Of a stretch of DNA of 20,214 nt, positions 1 to 9,178 are shown piece by piece. The notes below the pieces were generated by a model, which worked only from the letters and a program-made list of their open reading frames with translations, did not search any database and was not told the DNA's origin. This DNA comes from an uncultured Clostridia bacterium. GTDB taxonomy: Bacteria; Bacillota; Clostridia; TANB77; CAG-508. The stretch lies in contig CAKPAB010000022.1 in assembly GCA_934132805.1 (NCBI GenBank), positions 1 through 20,214 of the forward strand, written 5' to 3'. The position numbers and the translations under genes were made by a program. Within the stretch, counting starts at the first letter, position 1. Each line of letters starts with the position of its first letter.

Positions 1-94
1 TTAAGATTTTCTATTTTTCACTTCAATCAATCAATACAATATAAAATATATGCCTATAAAGCCCCCTGTACTATAAACCAAATTACAGACCGTG

Positions 95-107
95 AATTGT
101 AACAATT
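95..107. promoter_or_regulatory. 13-nt perfect palindrome next to the clpE promoter
   Basis: The sequence AATTGT-A-ACAATT is a perfect inverted repeat that ends three bases before the -35 box of the promoter at 110-138. Its position suits a repressor or activator site. It matches neither the CtsR heptad repeat nor the HrcA CIRCE element that usually control clp genes. Short AT-rich palindromes are common by chance in such DNA, so this is only a candidate operator. Confidence 0.25.
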
Positions 108-109
108 TC

Positions 110-138
110 TTGACTATTTTACATTTTTGAGTTATTAT
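110..138 (+). promoter_or_regulatory. SigA-type promoter for clpE-pgsA
   Basis: TTGACT (110-115), a 17-nt spacer and TATTAT (133-138) make a good vegetative promoter. Transcription would begin near 145, leaving a leader of about 30 nt before the start codon at 178. No other promoter is evident before pgsA, so both genes probably share this one. Confidence 0.65.
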
Positions 139-177
139 ATATAATATTAAAATAAAGAAATGAGGAATTATAAATTT

Positions 178-2553
178 ATGATATGTTCAGAATGTAAGAA
201 AAATCCAGCAATACTTTTTTATGAAAAAATAGAAAACGGCAAAAACACAATGGAAGGCCTATGTTATGACTGCGCAAAAAAAAGAGGAATTGACGCAACA
301 GAAGTATTAGCAAAACAACAAGATATATTATCAAAAGACAAAATAAACTTCGCAGACATGAATAAACAACTAGAAAACATATTCAAAGATTTTGCTGAAA
401 ATTTAGATATAAATAATATTGAAAACATAGATGGAGCCATTACATTTGGCGACTTAGACGATGAAGACAATGAAGACATGGATGAAGAAGGACCCAAAAT
501 CACAGGTGCCGCAATACCATTAGGCTCATTTTTCTCAAATGTATTAAAACCAAGACATTCCAAAGAAGATAATAGCCAAGAAACAAACAACAAAAAACAA
601 GAAAAAAATGGAAAAAAGAAAGACACAAAAACAAATAAAAAGAAAAAATATTTAGACACATATGGCACTAACTTAACAAATAAAGCTAAAAACAATGAAT
701 TAGATATAGTTATTGGAAGAGACAAAGAAATCCAACGAGTTATACAAATTTTAAATAGACGTTCAAAAAACAACCCTTGCCTAATAGGTGAGCCAGGTGT
801 TGGTAAAACAGCTATCGCCCAAGGTTTAGCTATAAAAATTGCAAACCAAAACGTTCCTGCAAAACTTTTAAATAAAGAAGTTTATCTTTTAGATATGACA
901 GCAGTCATTGCTGGAACTCAATTTAGAGGTCAATTTGAAGCTAGGATGAAAGGAATTATAGACGAATGTAAATCATACGGAAATATCATTTTAGTAATTG
1001 ACGAAATTCATAACATCATAGGTGCAGGTGACGGAGAACATTCAATGAATGCAGCAAATATTTTAAAACCTTCCCTATCAAATGGGGAAATTCAATTAAT
1101 TGGAACAACTACTTTAAAAGAATATAGAAAATACATTGAAAAAGACTCTGCCTTAGAAAGAAGATTCCAACAAGTTTTAGTTGAAGAGCCAAACATAGAT
1201 GATTCTATCAAAATTTTGGAAGGTATAAAAAAATATTATGAAGAATATCATAAAGTAAAAATATCAACAGATGTTATACGTCAAACTGTTGAAATGTCTG
1301 AAAAATATATTCATGATAGATTTTTACCAGATAAAGCAATTGATATATTAGATGAAGCTTGTTCTAGAATCAACTTAGAAAACAAAGATTTATTTAAATT
1401 AGAAGTTTTAAGCAAAGAACTAGAAAAAGTTCAAGCTCAAAAAGCAGAACTTGACCAAGCTGAAACTGAAGAAGATTTTCAAAAACTTGCAGATTTAAAA
1501 ACACAAGAATGCAAATTAATAGAAGATATTGATAATTTAAAGAAAAAAATGAAACCTAGAAGCCTTACTCTTCAAGATATTGCAACAGTTATTGAAAACT
1601 GGACAAAAATACCTGTTAAAAAAATTACCGAAGCAGAAACTCAAAAATTATTAAATTTAGAGACAAATCTTCATAAAAGAATTATAGGTCAAGAAGAAGC
1701 TGTAAGTGCTGTTTCTAGAGCTATTAGAAGAAATAGAGCTGGACTTCAAAACGAAAAAAGACCACCTTCATTTATATTTGTTGGTCCTACAGGTGTTGGT
1801 AAAACAGAACTAGCAAAATCACTTGCATATGAAATGTTTGGATCTGAAGATTCAATAATAAGAATTGACATGTCTGAATACATGGAAAGCCACTCTACAG
1901 CTAAGTTAATCGGTGCACCTCCAGGATATGTAGGATATGATGAAGCTGGTCAATTAACTGAAAAAGTTAAAAGAAAACCTTATTCTATTATCCTTTTAGA
2001 CGAGATTGAAAAAGCTCATCCAGATGTATTTAATATTTTATTACAAGTATTAGATGATGGAAAACTTACAGACTCACAAGGTAACACTGTTAGCTTTGCA
2101 AATACAATTATAATTATGACTTCAAATGCAGGCTCAAATTTGAATAGTAATTCAATTGGTTTTGGAAAACAAACTGTTGATAAATCTAAAATTGAAGATA
2201 GTCTAAAAGAAACCTTTAGACCTGAATTTTTGAATAGAGTTGATGAAATTATTGTATTTAATTCTTTAAATAAAGAAGAATTATTACAAATAGTTGATTT
2301 GATGCTTGCCGATACAGTTAAAGCTTTGAAACATAAGGATATTTCTTTTGAAATTTCTAATTCTGCTAAACAATTTATTTTAGATAAAGGTACTAATATA
2401 AAATTTGGTGCTAGACCTTTAAGAAGAGCTATTCAAAGATATGTTGAAGACGAAATTTCTGAGATGATTCTTCGTTCTGAAGTTGTTGATGGGCAAACTA
2501 TTACTGTTGATTTTAAAAATTATGCACTTACTTTTAATGTAAAAAAAGTATAG
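178..2553 (+). CDS. clpE: ClpE-like AAA+ unfoldase with N-terminal zinc finger
   Basis: This is a two-ATPase-domain Hsp100/Clp protein of 791 residues that would unfold damaged proteins and feed them to ClpP in the cytoplasm. It opens with a zinc finger of CxxC...CxxC form (CSEC near residue 3, CYDC near 29), as in ClpE and McsA, instead of the double Clp-N domain of ClpC. An acidic then lysine-rich linker (about 85-155) follows. The first ATPase domain has GEPGVGKT (about 204-211) and VIDEIH. A middle coiled segment with a UVR-like stretch follows, and then the second domain with GPTGVGKT (about 536-543) and LLDEIEKAHPDV. The tripeptide IGF near residue 660 matches the ClpP-docking loop. I start it at 178 because GAGG lies upstream and family members begin near MxCxxC; an in-frame ATG at 160 has a weaker ribosome site. 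It is followed 19 bases later by pgsA. Confidence 0.88.
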   Translation: MICSECKKNPAILFYEKIENGKNTMEGLCYDCAKKRGIDATEVLAKQQDILSKDKINFADMNKQLENIFKDFAENLDINNIENIDGAITFGDLDDEDNEDMDEEGPKITGAAIPLGSFFSNVLKPRHSKEDNSQETNNKKQEKNGKKKDTKTNKKKKYLDTYGTNLTNKAKNNELDIVIGRDKEIQRVIQILNRRSKNNPCLIGEPGVGKTAIAQGLAIKIANQNVPAKLLNKEVYLLDMTAVIAGTQFRGQFEARMKGIIDECKSYGNIILVIDEIHNIIGAGDGEHSMNAANILKPSLSNGEIQLIGTTTLKEYRKYIEKDSALERRFQQVLVEEPNIDDSIKILEGIKKYYEEYHKVKISTDVIRQTVEMSEKYIHDRFLPDKAIDILDEACSRINLENKDLFKLEVLSKELEKVQAQKAELDQAETEEDFQKLADLKTQECKLIEDIDNLKKKMKPRSLTLQDIATVIENWTKIPVKKITEAETQKLLNLETNLHKRIIGQEEAVSAVSRAIRRNRAGLQNEKRPPSFIFVGPTGVGKTELAKSLAYEMFGSEDSIIRIDMSEYMESHSTAKLIGAPPGYVGYDEAGQLTEKVKRKPYSIILLDEIEKAHPDVFNILLQVLDDGKLTDSQGNTVSFANTIIIMTSNAGSNLNSNSIGFGKQTVDKSKIEDSLKETFRPEFLNRVDEIIVFNSLNKEELLQIVDLMLADTVKALKHKDISFEISNSAKQFILDKGTNIKFGARPLRRAIQRYVEDEISEMILRSEVVDGQTITVDFKNYALTFNVKKV

Positions 2554-2572
2554 TAAAAGGGAGAAAAATACG

Positions 2573-3175
2573 ATGTTTAAACATATACCAAATATATTAA
2601 CAATAATAAGATTTATATTTATACCAATTATTTTAAACTTTATTTTTAAAGGCAATTACATTTTAGGAATTATATTTTTTACAATCTCTGGCTTAACAGA
2701 TGTTTTAGATGGTTTTATTGCTAGAAAATTCAATTTAGTTTCCAATTTTGGAAAACTAATGGATCCATTAGCAGACAAATTAACTCAAATTTCTGTACTT
2801 GCTGCACTAGTTAGTGTAAAAATTATTCCTGTTTGGATATTAGCTATTGTTGTTCTTAAAGAATTAATAATGGTTGTAGGTGCCTCTTTCCTTTATGGAA
2901 AAAATGTTGTAGTTTATAGTAAATGGTACGGAAAGTTAGCCACTGTTTTATTTTATTTAGCCATTGTTGTTACATTATTTATTAAACAACTTGCTCTTAC
3001 CGGTATTTGGGAATACTTAGATTTAGGAATTTATTGTTGTGCTTTGGTTTGTACTGTTTTTTCTCTTGTTATGTATGTCAAATGCTTATATCAAGGCGGT
3101 TTTATTGATAAAAGCGATTTAAACAAAGAAACAAAAAATGTTGTAGTTAAAGACAAATGGAATTTTAAAAAATAA
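2573..3175 (+). CDS. pgsA: CDP-diacylglycerol-glycerol-3-phosphate 3-phosphatidyltransferase
   Basis: This enzyme makes phosphatidylglycerophosphate from CDP-diacylglycerol and glycerol 3-phosphate, the committed step towards phosphatidylglycerol and cardiolipin. The 200-residue protein is hydrophobic throughout. It carries the complete CDP-alcohol phosphotransferase signature DGxxARx8GxxxDxxxD, seen from DGFIAR through GKLMDPLAD, with every spacing exact. A GGGAG ribosome site precedes the ATG. It follows the ClpE gene closely, and a hairpin at 3203-3242 ends the unit. Length and motif fit PgsA better than phosphatidylserine or cardiolipin synthase relatives, although paralogues of this family are hard to tell apart by motif alone. 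Confidence 0.88.
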   Translation: MFKHIPNILTIIRFIFIPIILNFIFKGNYILGIIFFTISGLTDVLDGFIARKFNLVSNFGKLMDPLADKLTQISVLAALVSVKIIPVWILAIVVLKELIMVVGASFLYGKNVVVYSKWYGKLATVLFYLAIVVTLFIKQLALTGIWEYLDLGIYCCALVCTVFSLVMYVKCLYQGGFIDKSDLNKETKNVVVKDKWNFKK

Positions 3176-3202
3176 AATAAATTTTTAAAACTTTTAACTA
3201 TT

Positions 3203-3242
3203 AAAATGTGTAATATTTTAAAAAGTAATATTACACATTTTT
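3203..3242. terminator. Bidirectional terminator between pgsA and the BofC-like gene
   Basis: A stem of AAATGTGTAATATT against AATATTACACATTT, with a short A-rich loop, is flanked by runs of A on the left and T on the right. It lies between two convergent genes and can serve both. Confidence 0.75.
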
Positions 3243-3249
3243 TAATTTT

Positions 3250-3849
3250 TTATTCAAAATCTTCAAGTAATTGATTAAGTTCCTCTATTCCATTGACTCT
3301 TATACCCTCATTAATTTTATTTTTATCAGTTTCAGACAAATACTCAACAGAAATTTCAGTTTTTTCATATACCTCTTCTTCATTATTTTCATTTATTTTA
3401 TAAACAGTAATTTTTCCTTCATCTTCTTTTAACACAAAATGCTGTCCACAATTACTATTAAATTCCTTATACAAAATTATTTGATTACTTGAAAATTTTT
3501 CAATTTGCCAGTAAGGATATGCCTTTTGTAAGTCATCTTTAGTTCCATTGACTAAATCATACGAAACATCAACATACTCATTTATTGTATGATTACACTC
3601 TTCATAATATTTTTTCAAAATCAATAAACAATTTGGTGATATTTTTTCTTCTTGTGAATCTGTTTCAATATCTTCTACTGCCTCATCAGTACACTCATCT
3701 GTTACCTTTTCTGATACCACATTTACTTCATTTTCTATTACATTTTTTTTATTTGCAACTATTTGTTTTTTGTTATATATAACTACTCCAATAATTACAC
3801 CTGTTACTATAACCAATATTCCTAAAATTATCATCCAAATTTTTTTCAT
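3250..3849 (-). CDS. Membrane-anchored protein with BofC C-terminal-like domain
   Basis: The 199-residue protein has one N-terminal membrane segment (about residues 4-25), an acidic linker (about 38-68) and an extracytoplasmic domain. The tail, with HFVLKEDEGKITVYK, then EYL and ELNQLLEDFE, matches what I recall of clostridial proteins annotated as BofC C-terminal domain. BofC itself controls the SigK checkpoint in Bacillus sporulation. Here only the small C-terminal domain is shared, so a sporulation role is inference. A GGAGG site seven bases before the ATG fixes the start. It lies 52 bases after the end of comEC on the same strand and may be cotranscribed with it. Confidence 0.6.
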   Translation of the reverse strand: MKKIWMIILGILVIVTGVIIGVVIYNKKQIVANKKNVIENEVNVVSEKVTDECTDEAVEDIETDSQEEKISPNCLLILKKYYEECNHTINEYVDVSYDLVNGTKDDLQKAYPYWQIEKFSSNQIILYKEFNSNCGQHFVLKEDEGKITVYKINENNEEEVYEKTEISVEYLSETDKNKINEGIRVNGIEELNQLLEDFE

Positions 3850-4105
3850 ATGATTTCCTCCGTAAATTCCAAATTACTTTCCTTTATTATTTACAGAATT
3901 TTCATATATATACATTAATTCCATCTGTTTTAAAAATAATCTCCCCCATTTCATCAGTTCTATAAATGTTTGTATTAAGTTTTTTTAAACTCTCAATTGT
4001 AGAATCTGCCGGATGTCCAAACTTATTATTTTTTCCAACTCCAATTACAGCATACTTTGGACTTACCAATTTTAGAAATTCCTTTGTGGATGATGTTTTT
4101 GATCC

Positions 4106-4106
4106 G
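4106..4106 (-). other. CGG frame-shift site in the HHGS motif of comEC
   Basis: The coding strand reads GCA CAT CAT C GGA TCA. Taking the C out of frame gives His-His-Gly-Ser, the hallmark of the ComEC metallo-beta-lactamase domain. The in-frame codon met by the ribosome is CGG. Downstream the frame stays open for about 68 codons to the natural end. Confidence 0.8.
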
Positions 4107-4289
4107 ATGATGTGCCACCTTTAACACCGTTGCCTTCAATACTAAACTATCTTTTTCATACATTGACAACATTGCCTTTTCCGCCACTTCTTCGATATCA
4201 CCTGTAAACAACATAGAAAATTTTTTAAACTTAAGTTTACACACTAATGAATTATTATTAATAGAATTATCAGAAATCACATTAGTTCC

Positions 4290-4290
4290 G
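4290..4290 (-). other. CGG frame-shift site in comEC (Pro-Ser-Gly-Thr)
   Basis: The coding strand reads CCT AGT C GGA ACT AAT. Dropping C joins ...DVLWPS to GTNVISDNS, leading into the NNNSLV stretch expected in ComEC. Without the shift the frame stops two codons later. Confidence 0.78.
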
Positions 4291-4479
4291 ACTAGGCCAC
4301 AAAACATCAAAATACAAATTTTTCTCAATATTAATTCTTTGGCCACTACAAGCAATTATCACTTTTATATTTTTCTGTTTTACAATTTCGATGAATTTTT
4401 CATAATTATCACTTATTTCATATTGCTTAGGTATAACAATATTTTTTACTTTAATTTCTTGCATTACATACAACAAGCC

Positions 4480-4484
4480 GACCG
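4480..4484 (-). other. Tandem CGG frame-shift sites in the DHVGG motif of comEC
   Basis: The coding strand reads GAC CAT GTG C GGT C GGC TTG. Dropping both C residues gives Asp-His-Val-Gly-Gly-Leu, the conserved metal-site motif. The second CGG comes into frame only after the first has been skipped, so the two sites follow the same rule one after the other. Confidence 0.8.
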
Positions 4485-6411
4485 CACATGGTCATAATCA
4501 AAATGGCTTATTAGCATATAATCAATTGAGTTAAAACCTCTATCTAGCAAATATGGTAATAATATATTTTTACCAACATCATAATCTTTATTTCCACCAC
4601 CATCAATCAAAATTGTCTGATTTCTAGGTGTCACAATCAGAGTTGAATCACCTTGTCCCACATCAATAAAATAAATTTTCAAATTTTTAGGTATTATATT
4701 TATACAAATAAATAATAACATTATTATTACAAGAATTCTTCTAACTTGTTTTATATTTTTTCGCAATTTTATTTTTACAAGTGCAATCAGGTTTCTTATT
4801 CTCATTTGTGTAGTATTCAACTTTTTAACTGAATAAATTTTATACAAAGCTACCACCAAGCCTATTAAACAATAATATATTATAATAACAAACACATTTG
4901 GAGTTACTATGTACATTTTGGCGAAGTCAATTTTACCAATATTTGAAACAAAGATTAAAAGTTTAATTCCTAACTTTATTACATTTGAAAACAAACTTGC
5001 CATATACACATTGACTGTAACAACAATTATAAACAAAAAGCCTACAATTACAATTGGTCCAACTATAATACTCAAAACAAAATTTGATACTAAAAATAGT
5101 ACATTAAAAGTATTCATACTTCTTACTATTATAGGAAATATAAATATTTGAACTGAAATAGAAATAGATATAATTTTCTTGATTTTATCTAAATACTTTT
5201 GAATTTTAGGTCTTATCCTATACTTATAAAAATTATTTTTCAACTTTATATTTTCTAAAAAACTAAATACTGTTTTATTCAAAACAATAATTCCTAAAAC
5301 TCCACAATATGATAATTGAAGGCCTACATTTAAAATTAAAAATGGATTATAAATTAGAATTATAAACAAAGATATAGAAATAGAATTATATATATCATTT
5401 TTTTCATATATTATTTTTGCAAACAACATTAAAATTCCCATAATACCAGCTCTTGTAACAGATATTGCAAAGTTTGTTATTAACATATAAAATATCAATA
5501 CAAAAATACAAAAAATATATGTCCACCTTTTTCCACAAAGCTTTTTAAACATTAAGTTTATTCCAAAAACAACATAAGCTATATGCATCCCTGAAACAGC
5601 TAACACATGTGCCATACTTGCATTTCTAAAATTTTCCTGTATTTCTTCATTTATATCATTTTTATAACCCAATACCACTCCAAGCAAAATTGATGCTGTT
5701 TCTTTATCTAAAATATTTTGTGTATTTTCTATAATTTTCACTGATATTTGATTAGAACTTTGTAATATTTTATTAGCTTGCTTTTTACCAATAATTTGTA
5801 CTTTTGAACATTTTATTGTTCCATAGATTTTTAATTGTTTTAAATAATTTTCATAATTAAAACCTTTATAATTTCTTTGTTTCTCTGGTTTTTGATATTC
5901 ACCTCTTATCTGTATTTTATCACCATACTCAAGTTTCACATTTTTATCAACCATAATATATAAATTAATTTTTGTTTTTTGAAATTCAGTTTTGATTTTA
6001 TATTTATTGTAATATTGTTTTTCTTCTTTATTACTTGTAACTATTCCTGTTAAGATTAAATTCTCTTTACTAAAAAGCTCTCTATATATTTTGCTATACT
6101 TCTGATTTTGAACTAAAATTATCGTATTTGAAATTATTGAAGATATAATTAATAAAATAATCACTTTTGAATTAATAAATATTTTTAAATATTTAATATA
6201 TCTTTTGGGAGAAAATAATTTCAACTTTCTTTTTTTGTTATATAATAATTTTTTATAAATAAAATATATTGCAATTATGAGGAAACAAAAAGGAACTACA
6301 CTTATATGTAAGCATAGTCCCACTATTATACCTATTATATATCCTATAACTGCAACTAAAATTGGTCTTTTCAATATTACCTCCTAAAATTGCATTTTGT
6401 AATTTTGCTAA

Positions 6412-6536
6412 GAACAAATCTGAAAAAATTAAAGATTTTTTCAGTAAATTTGTTCGTGCGCGAAAATTTATGAAATAAATTTTCTGTGCAATGTAGTTTT
6501 ATATATTAGGAAAGTTACATAACTTTCCTAATATAT
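6412..6536. repeat. Three consecutive hairpins between nlpC and comEC
   Basis: Three back-to-back inverted repeats fill the gap. The first (6412-6455) pairs GAACAAAT with ATTTGTTC around a 10-bp inner stem, with a 3-nt bulge. The second (6457-6490) has a perfect 10-bp stem GAAAATTTAT/ATAAATTTTC around GAA, extended by TGC/GCA. The third (6501-6536) is a perfect 16-bp stem around ACAT. None has a clear T-tract, but the third could end nlpC transcription. Together they form the comEC leader on the minus strand. They may be a structured leader or a small interspersed palindromic element. Confidence 0.55.
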
Positions 6537-6572
6537 AAATATAGATTCAAAATTTAATACTTGTTTTATACA

Positions 6573-7991
6573 TTAAAAAATTCTTCTTGCACCTACATAA
6601 TTAGTTTTATAATATCCTGAAGAAAGTGTATCTGTAGTTACTCCTCTACTTTTATTAGCTGCATGTATAAATGTATTTCCCCCAATATATATTCCTACAT
6701 GATTTATTCCAGATTTTCCAAACATTACTAAATCACCTGCTTGTAAATTTGTTACAGATTGACCATTGCTATATTGTGCTGCTGCTGTTCTATTTAAATT
6801 TACTCCAAAATGTTTATATACATATTGAGTAAACCCTGAACAATCAAAACCACTTGTACTTGTTCCACCATATACATATTTGCAACCTAAAAATTGTTTT
6901 GCATATGCTACAACAGAATTACCTGATTGTGATGATGTTGTTGCTTCTGTTACTGTATTTGTTGTCTCTGTTGATGTATTTACTGCTTGATTAGTAGTAT
7001 TTTCTGTTTGTTCCCTAGTTGTTAAACCACTTCTTGATGTTTCTTTTTGTGTTGATGATAATAAATTTTCTGCAATATATCCTTTTGTTCCATTTACATC
7101 AACATATGCCCATCCATTTGTACTAGATAGTACTGTTACTTTTGTATTTTGTGTTAATGATTTTATTACTTGTGATGTTTTATCTGCTTTTTGTCTTAGA
7201 TTTACAGATTGTGAATTTACATACATTGTCTTTGTTGTATTTGTTTCTTCTTGACTCTTAGTTGTTTCTGTTGATGTTTGTGTTTCTTCTGTTGAATTTT
7301 CATTTTTTGTTGTGTCCGCATTATTTTCTGCATCTGTTGTTTCTGTTTTAATTGTTGTTAATTTTTCTTTTCTTAACCAACCTTCATTTTCATCTGATGT
7401 TCTTACTTTTACCCAGTCATTTAAAATTTCTACAACTTCTACTTCTGCATCTTTTTTTACCTCTTCTAGTTCTATTGAACTTATTAATGGTATTACTTTA
7501 ATTTTAACATCATCAGTTATTTTATATTTTTGATTTTTTGTAATTTCTTCTGCATTTTCTGTGTTGTTTGTGTCTGTTTTCGCATTTTCTATTGTTGTAT
7601 TGCTTTCTGTTTGCATGTTTTCCTCTGTTGTGTTTTCTACTGTATTTTCTATTGTGTTTTGTGTTTCGCTTTGATTTGTTTGTTCTTTTGTACTTGTTGT
7701 ATTTGCAGCGTTTTCATTATTTGTTTGTATTAGGTCTTTTCTTATATACCCTGTTACTTGTTTGTACTTTACTTTGTACCATTGGTCTTCTTCGCTTAAT
7801 ATTTCTACTTCTTCTCCTTGTGATGCTAATTCTAATACTTTAGAGTCTGTATTTGCTTGTTCCCTAAGTTTTGCTGTTTCGACCATTACCTTTCCTGTGT
7901 TTGCTGCAAAGCTTATGTTTATAAAAAGCAAACTTGCCATTGCTATAATTGCCATAAATATTATGCTTTTTATATTTAGTTTTATTTTCAT
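6573..7991 (-). CDS. Secreted SH3b-NlpC/P60 cell-wall endopeptidase
   Basis: The 472-residue protein begins with a signal peptide (about residues 1-29). It has three bacterial SH3 domains (about 30-90, 155-215 and 255-315) joined by Thr/Glu/Asn-rich linkers, and ends in an NlpC/P60 domain (about 362-472). The catalytic Cys lies in DCSGF (Cys384) and the His in NHVGIYIG (His431), with HAA further on. NlpC/P60 enzymes cut peptide stems of peptidoglycan, usually between D-Glu and diamino acid, and SH3b domains bind the wall. AGGAG precedes the ATG and a strong promoter lies at 8041-8069. It is probably a single-gene transcript or reads into comEC. The low-complexity linkers generate long false open frames on the other strand. 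Confidence 0.88.
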   Translation of the reverse strand: MKIKLNIKSIIFMAIIAMASLLFINISFAANTGKVMVETAKLREQANTDSKVLELASQGEEVEILSEEDQWYKVKYKQVTGYIRKDLIQTNNENAANTTSTKEQTNQSETQNTIENTVENTTEENMQTESNTTIENAKTDTNNTENAEEITKNQKYKITDDVKIKVIPLISSIELEEVKKDAEVEVVEILNDWVKVRTSDENEGWLRKEKLTTIKTETTDAENNADTTKNENSTEETQTSTETTKSQEETNTTKTMYVNSQSVNLRQKADKTSQVIKSLTQNTKVTVLSSTNGWAYVDVNGTKGYIAENLLSSTQKETSRSGLTTREQTENTTNQAVNTSTETTNTVTEATTSSQSGNSVVAYAKQFLGCKYVYGGTSTSGFDCSGFTQYVYKHFGVNLNRTAAAQYSNGQSVTNLQAGDLVMFGKSGINHVGIYIGGNTFIHAANKSRGVTTDTLSSGYYKTNYVGARRIF

Positions 7992-8040
7992 GTTTCTACT
8001 CCTTATATTATTATATTAATTTTTCTAAGACACATTTCAC

Positions 8041-8069
8041 AGTATATAATTTTTTTTAAATTTTGTCAA
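8041..8069 (-). promoter_or_regulatory. SigA-type promoter for the NlpC/P60 gene
   Basis: On the minus strand TTGACA (8069-8064), a 17-nt spacer and TATACT (8046-8041) are near consensus. The leader to the ATG at 7991 is about 45 nt. Confidence 0.75.
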
Positions 8070-8096
8070 GTAGTGCAAAACTGTAAAAAAAAATAT

Positions 8097-8143
8097 AAAA
8101 AATGAGGCATCTTGGACATAAAATTAACCATACCTCATTTTTT
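8097..8143 (-). terminator. Terminator after ppaC
   Basis: An 11-base arm AAAAAATGAGG pairs with CCTCATTTTTT across a loop of about 25 nt that can pair a little further. T-runs follow on the minus strand, just downstream of the ppaC stop. Confidence 0.55.
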
Positions 8144-8161
8144 TCTTTTGTTAATATATTT

Positions 8162-9085
8162 CTATATATTTTTATCAATAACTGGTAATAATTGTTTCTT
8201 TCTTGAAACAACACCTTCTAAGAAAGCTCTATTATTTTCTAATTTTTTATCAAATGCTTTTTCAACAGATTTTGTCTTTGTACCTAATGCAATAATTTCT
8301 GAATTACTATTCAAAATATCTGTAATTGCTAATACAAATAATGACAATTCATTTTCTTCGATTGTTTTATTTATTGCATCTTCTAATTCATTTTGTCTTT
8401 TCAAAACATCATCTATACTTACAGTATTTACTTGTGCTATAACAAATTTTGTTCCATCTTTATCTAAACTTTTAGCATCTAAGTTTATTAATTCTTCTGC
8501 TGAAAAATCATCTAAATCTGTTCCAGCTTTTAGCATTTCTAGTCCATATTCTTCTACATTTATGTCTGCAATTTTTCCTAACTCTTCCAATGCTTTTATA
8601 TCATGTTTTGTTGTTGTTGGTGATTTTAATAATAATGTATCTGAAATTATTGCACTTGCCATTAATATTGCTTCTGTTTTTTCTATTTCATGTCCTAATT
8701 GTTTAAATTCTTCAAATAATATTGTTGATGTACATCCATATGGTTTTGCCGTATAATATAATGGTTCTAATGTTTCAAAATTTGCTATTCTGTGGTGGTC
8801 TGTTACACCCAATATTTTAGCTTTTTCTATTCCATCTACACTTTGATTAAATTCATTATGATCCACTAATATTACTTCTTGTCCTTCTTCTACCTTTTCT
8901 ATTAATTCTGGTGCTTCTAATCCTAAATAATTTAACACATATTGTGTTTCTTTGTTTACAGTTCCTAATCTTGCAGCCTTTGTTTCCCAACCGTTTTTTC
9001 TATCTAATATCTCCTCTACTATTGCAGAACAAATTGTGTCTGTATCTGGATTTTTGTGTCCAAATATTAATACTTTATTTTCCAT
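8162..9085 (-). CDS. ppaC: Manganese-dependent inorganic pyrophosphatase (family II, DHH)
   Basis: PpaC hydrolyses pyrophosphate to two phosphates and so drives biosynthetic reactions forward in the cytoplasm. The 307-residue protein has the expected family II motifs: GHKNPDTDT (His10, Asp14, Asp16), LVDHNE, VTDHHR as the DHH core, and SRKKQLLP near the C-terminus for phosphate binding. It is a minimal form without the CBS/DRTGG insertion found in some clostridial homologues. AGGAG lies nine bases before the ATG. It follows hslO by 93 bases; a weak promoter (TTGTTT, 17 nt, TATAGT) may lie in that gap. The hairpin at 8097-8143 ends the unit. Confidence 0.92.
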   Translation of the reverse strand: MENKVLIFGHKNPDTDTICSAIVEEILDRKNGWETKAARLGTVNKETQYVLNYLGLEAPELIEKVEEGQEVILVDHNEFNQSVDGIEKAKILGVTDHHRIANFETLEPLYYTAKPYGCTSTILFEEFKQLGHEIEKTEAILMASAIISDTLLLKSPTTTKHDIKALEELGKIADINVEEYGLEMLKAGTDLDDFSAEELINLDAKSLDKDGTKFVIAQVNTVSIDDVLKRQNELEDAINKTIEENELSLFVLAITDILNSNSEIIALGTKTKSVEKAFDKKLENNRAFLEGVVSRKKQLLPVIDKNI

Positions 9086-9178
9086 TTTTTATCTTCTCCT
9101 TTTTTATTGACTTTTATCTCATTTCCTATGTTCACTACTATACAACATTTATGTATAAAAAACAAGCGAACACTTTAA

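Larger units (their letters stand above)
3902..6374 (-). pseudogene. comEC: comEC DNA-uptake channel gene, frame broken four times, always at CGG
   Basis: ComEC forms the inner-membrane channel that brings single-stranded DNA into competent cells. The gene starts with TTG at 6374 behind AGGAGG. The uninterrupted part (to 4464, 636 residues) has the N-terminal domain, the many-helix competence domain (HVLAVSGMHIAYV) and the start of the metallo-beta-lactamase domain (DVGQGDS, LISHFDYDHV). The frame then breaks at 4484, 4480, 4290 and 4106. Dropping the one extra C at each of these positions (G on the + strand) leaves 2,469 bases with no stop. The result is 822 residues that include DHVGGL, NNNSLV, LFTGD, VAHHGSK and GHPAD and end in TGA at 3902-3904. 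Everything except these four bases looks intact, which is unlike ordinary decay. It may be a real pseudogene, a sequencing artefact, or a gene read with +1 shifts at CGG. Confidence 0.85.

Noticed and set aside
60..178. CtsR or HrcA operator before clpE
   Set aside because: Neither the CtsR heptad repeat nor a CIRCE element is present; only a short AT palindrome is seen.
264..773. 169-codon minus-strand frame opposite clpE
   Set aside because: Hydrophobic Ser/Phe-rich shadow of the acidic-lysine linker of the ClpE-like protein; no family features.
4026..4476. Two small minus-strand frames (4282-4476 and 4026-4355) as separate genes
   Set aside because: They are consecutive pieces of the ComEC beta-lactamase domain and join exactly when single C residues are skipped; neither has a convincing start.
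8112..8756. 214-codon + strand open frame rich in Ser/Phe/Asn
   Set aside because: It is a shadow of ppaC, whose DHH motifs and length are secure on the other strand.
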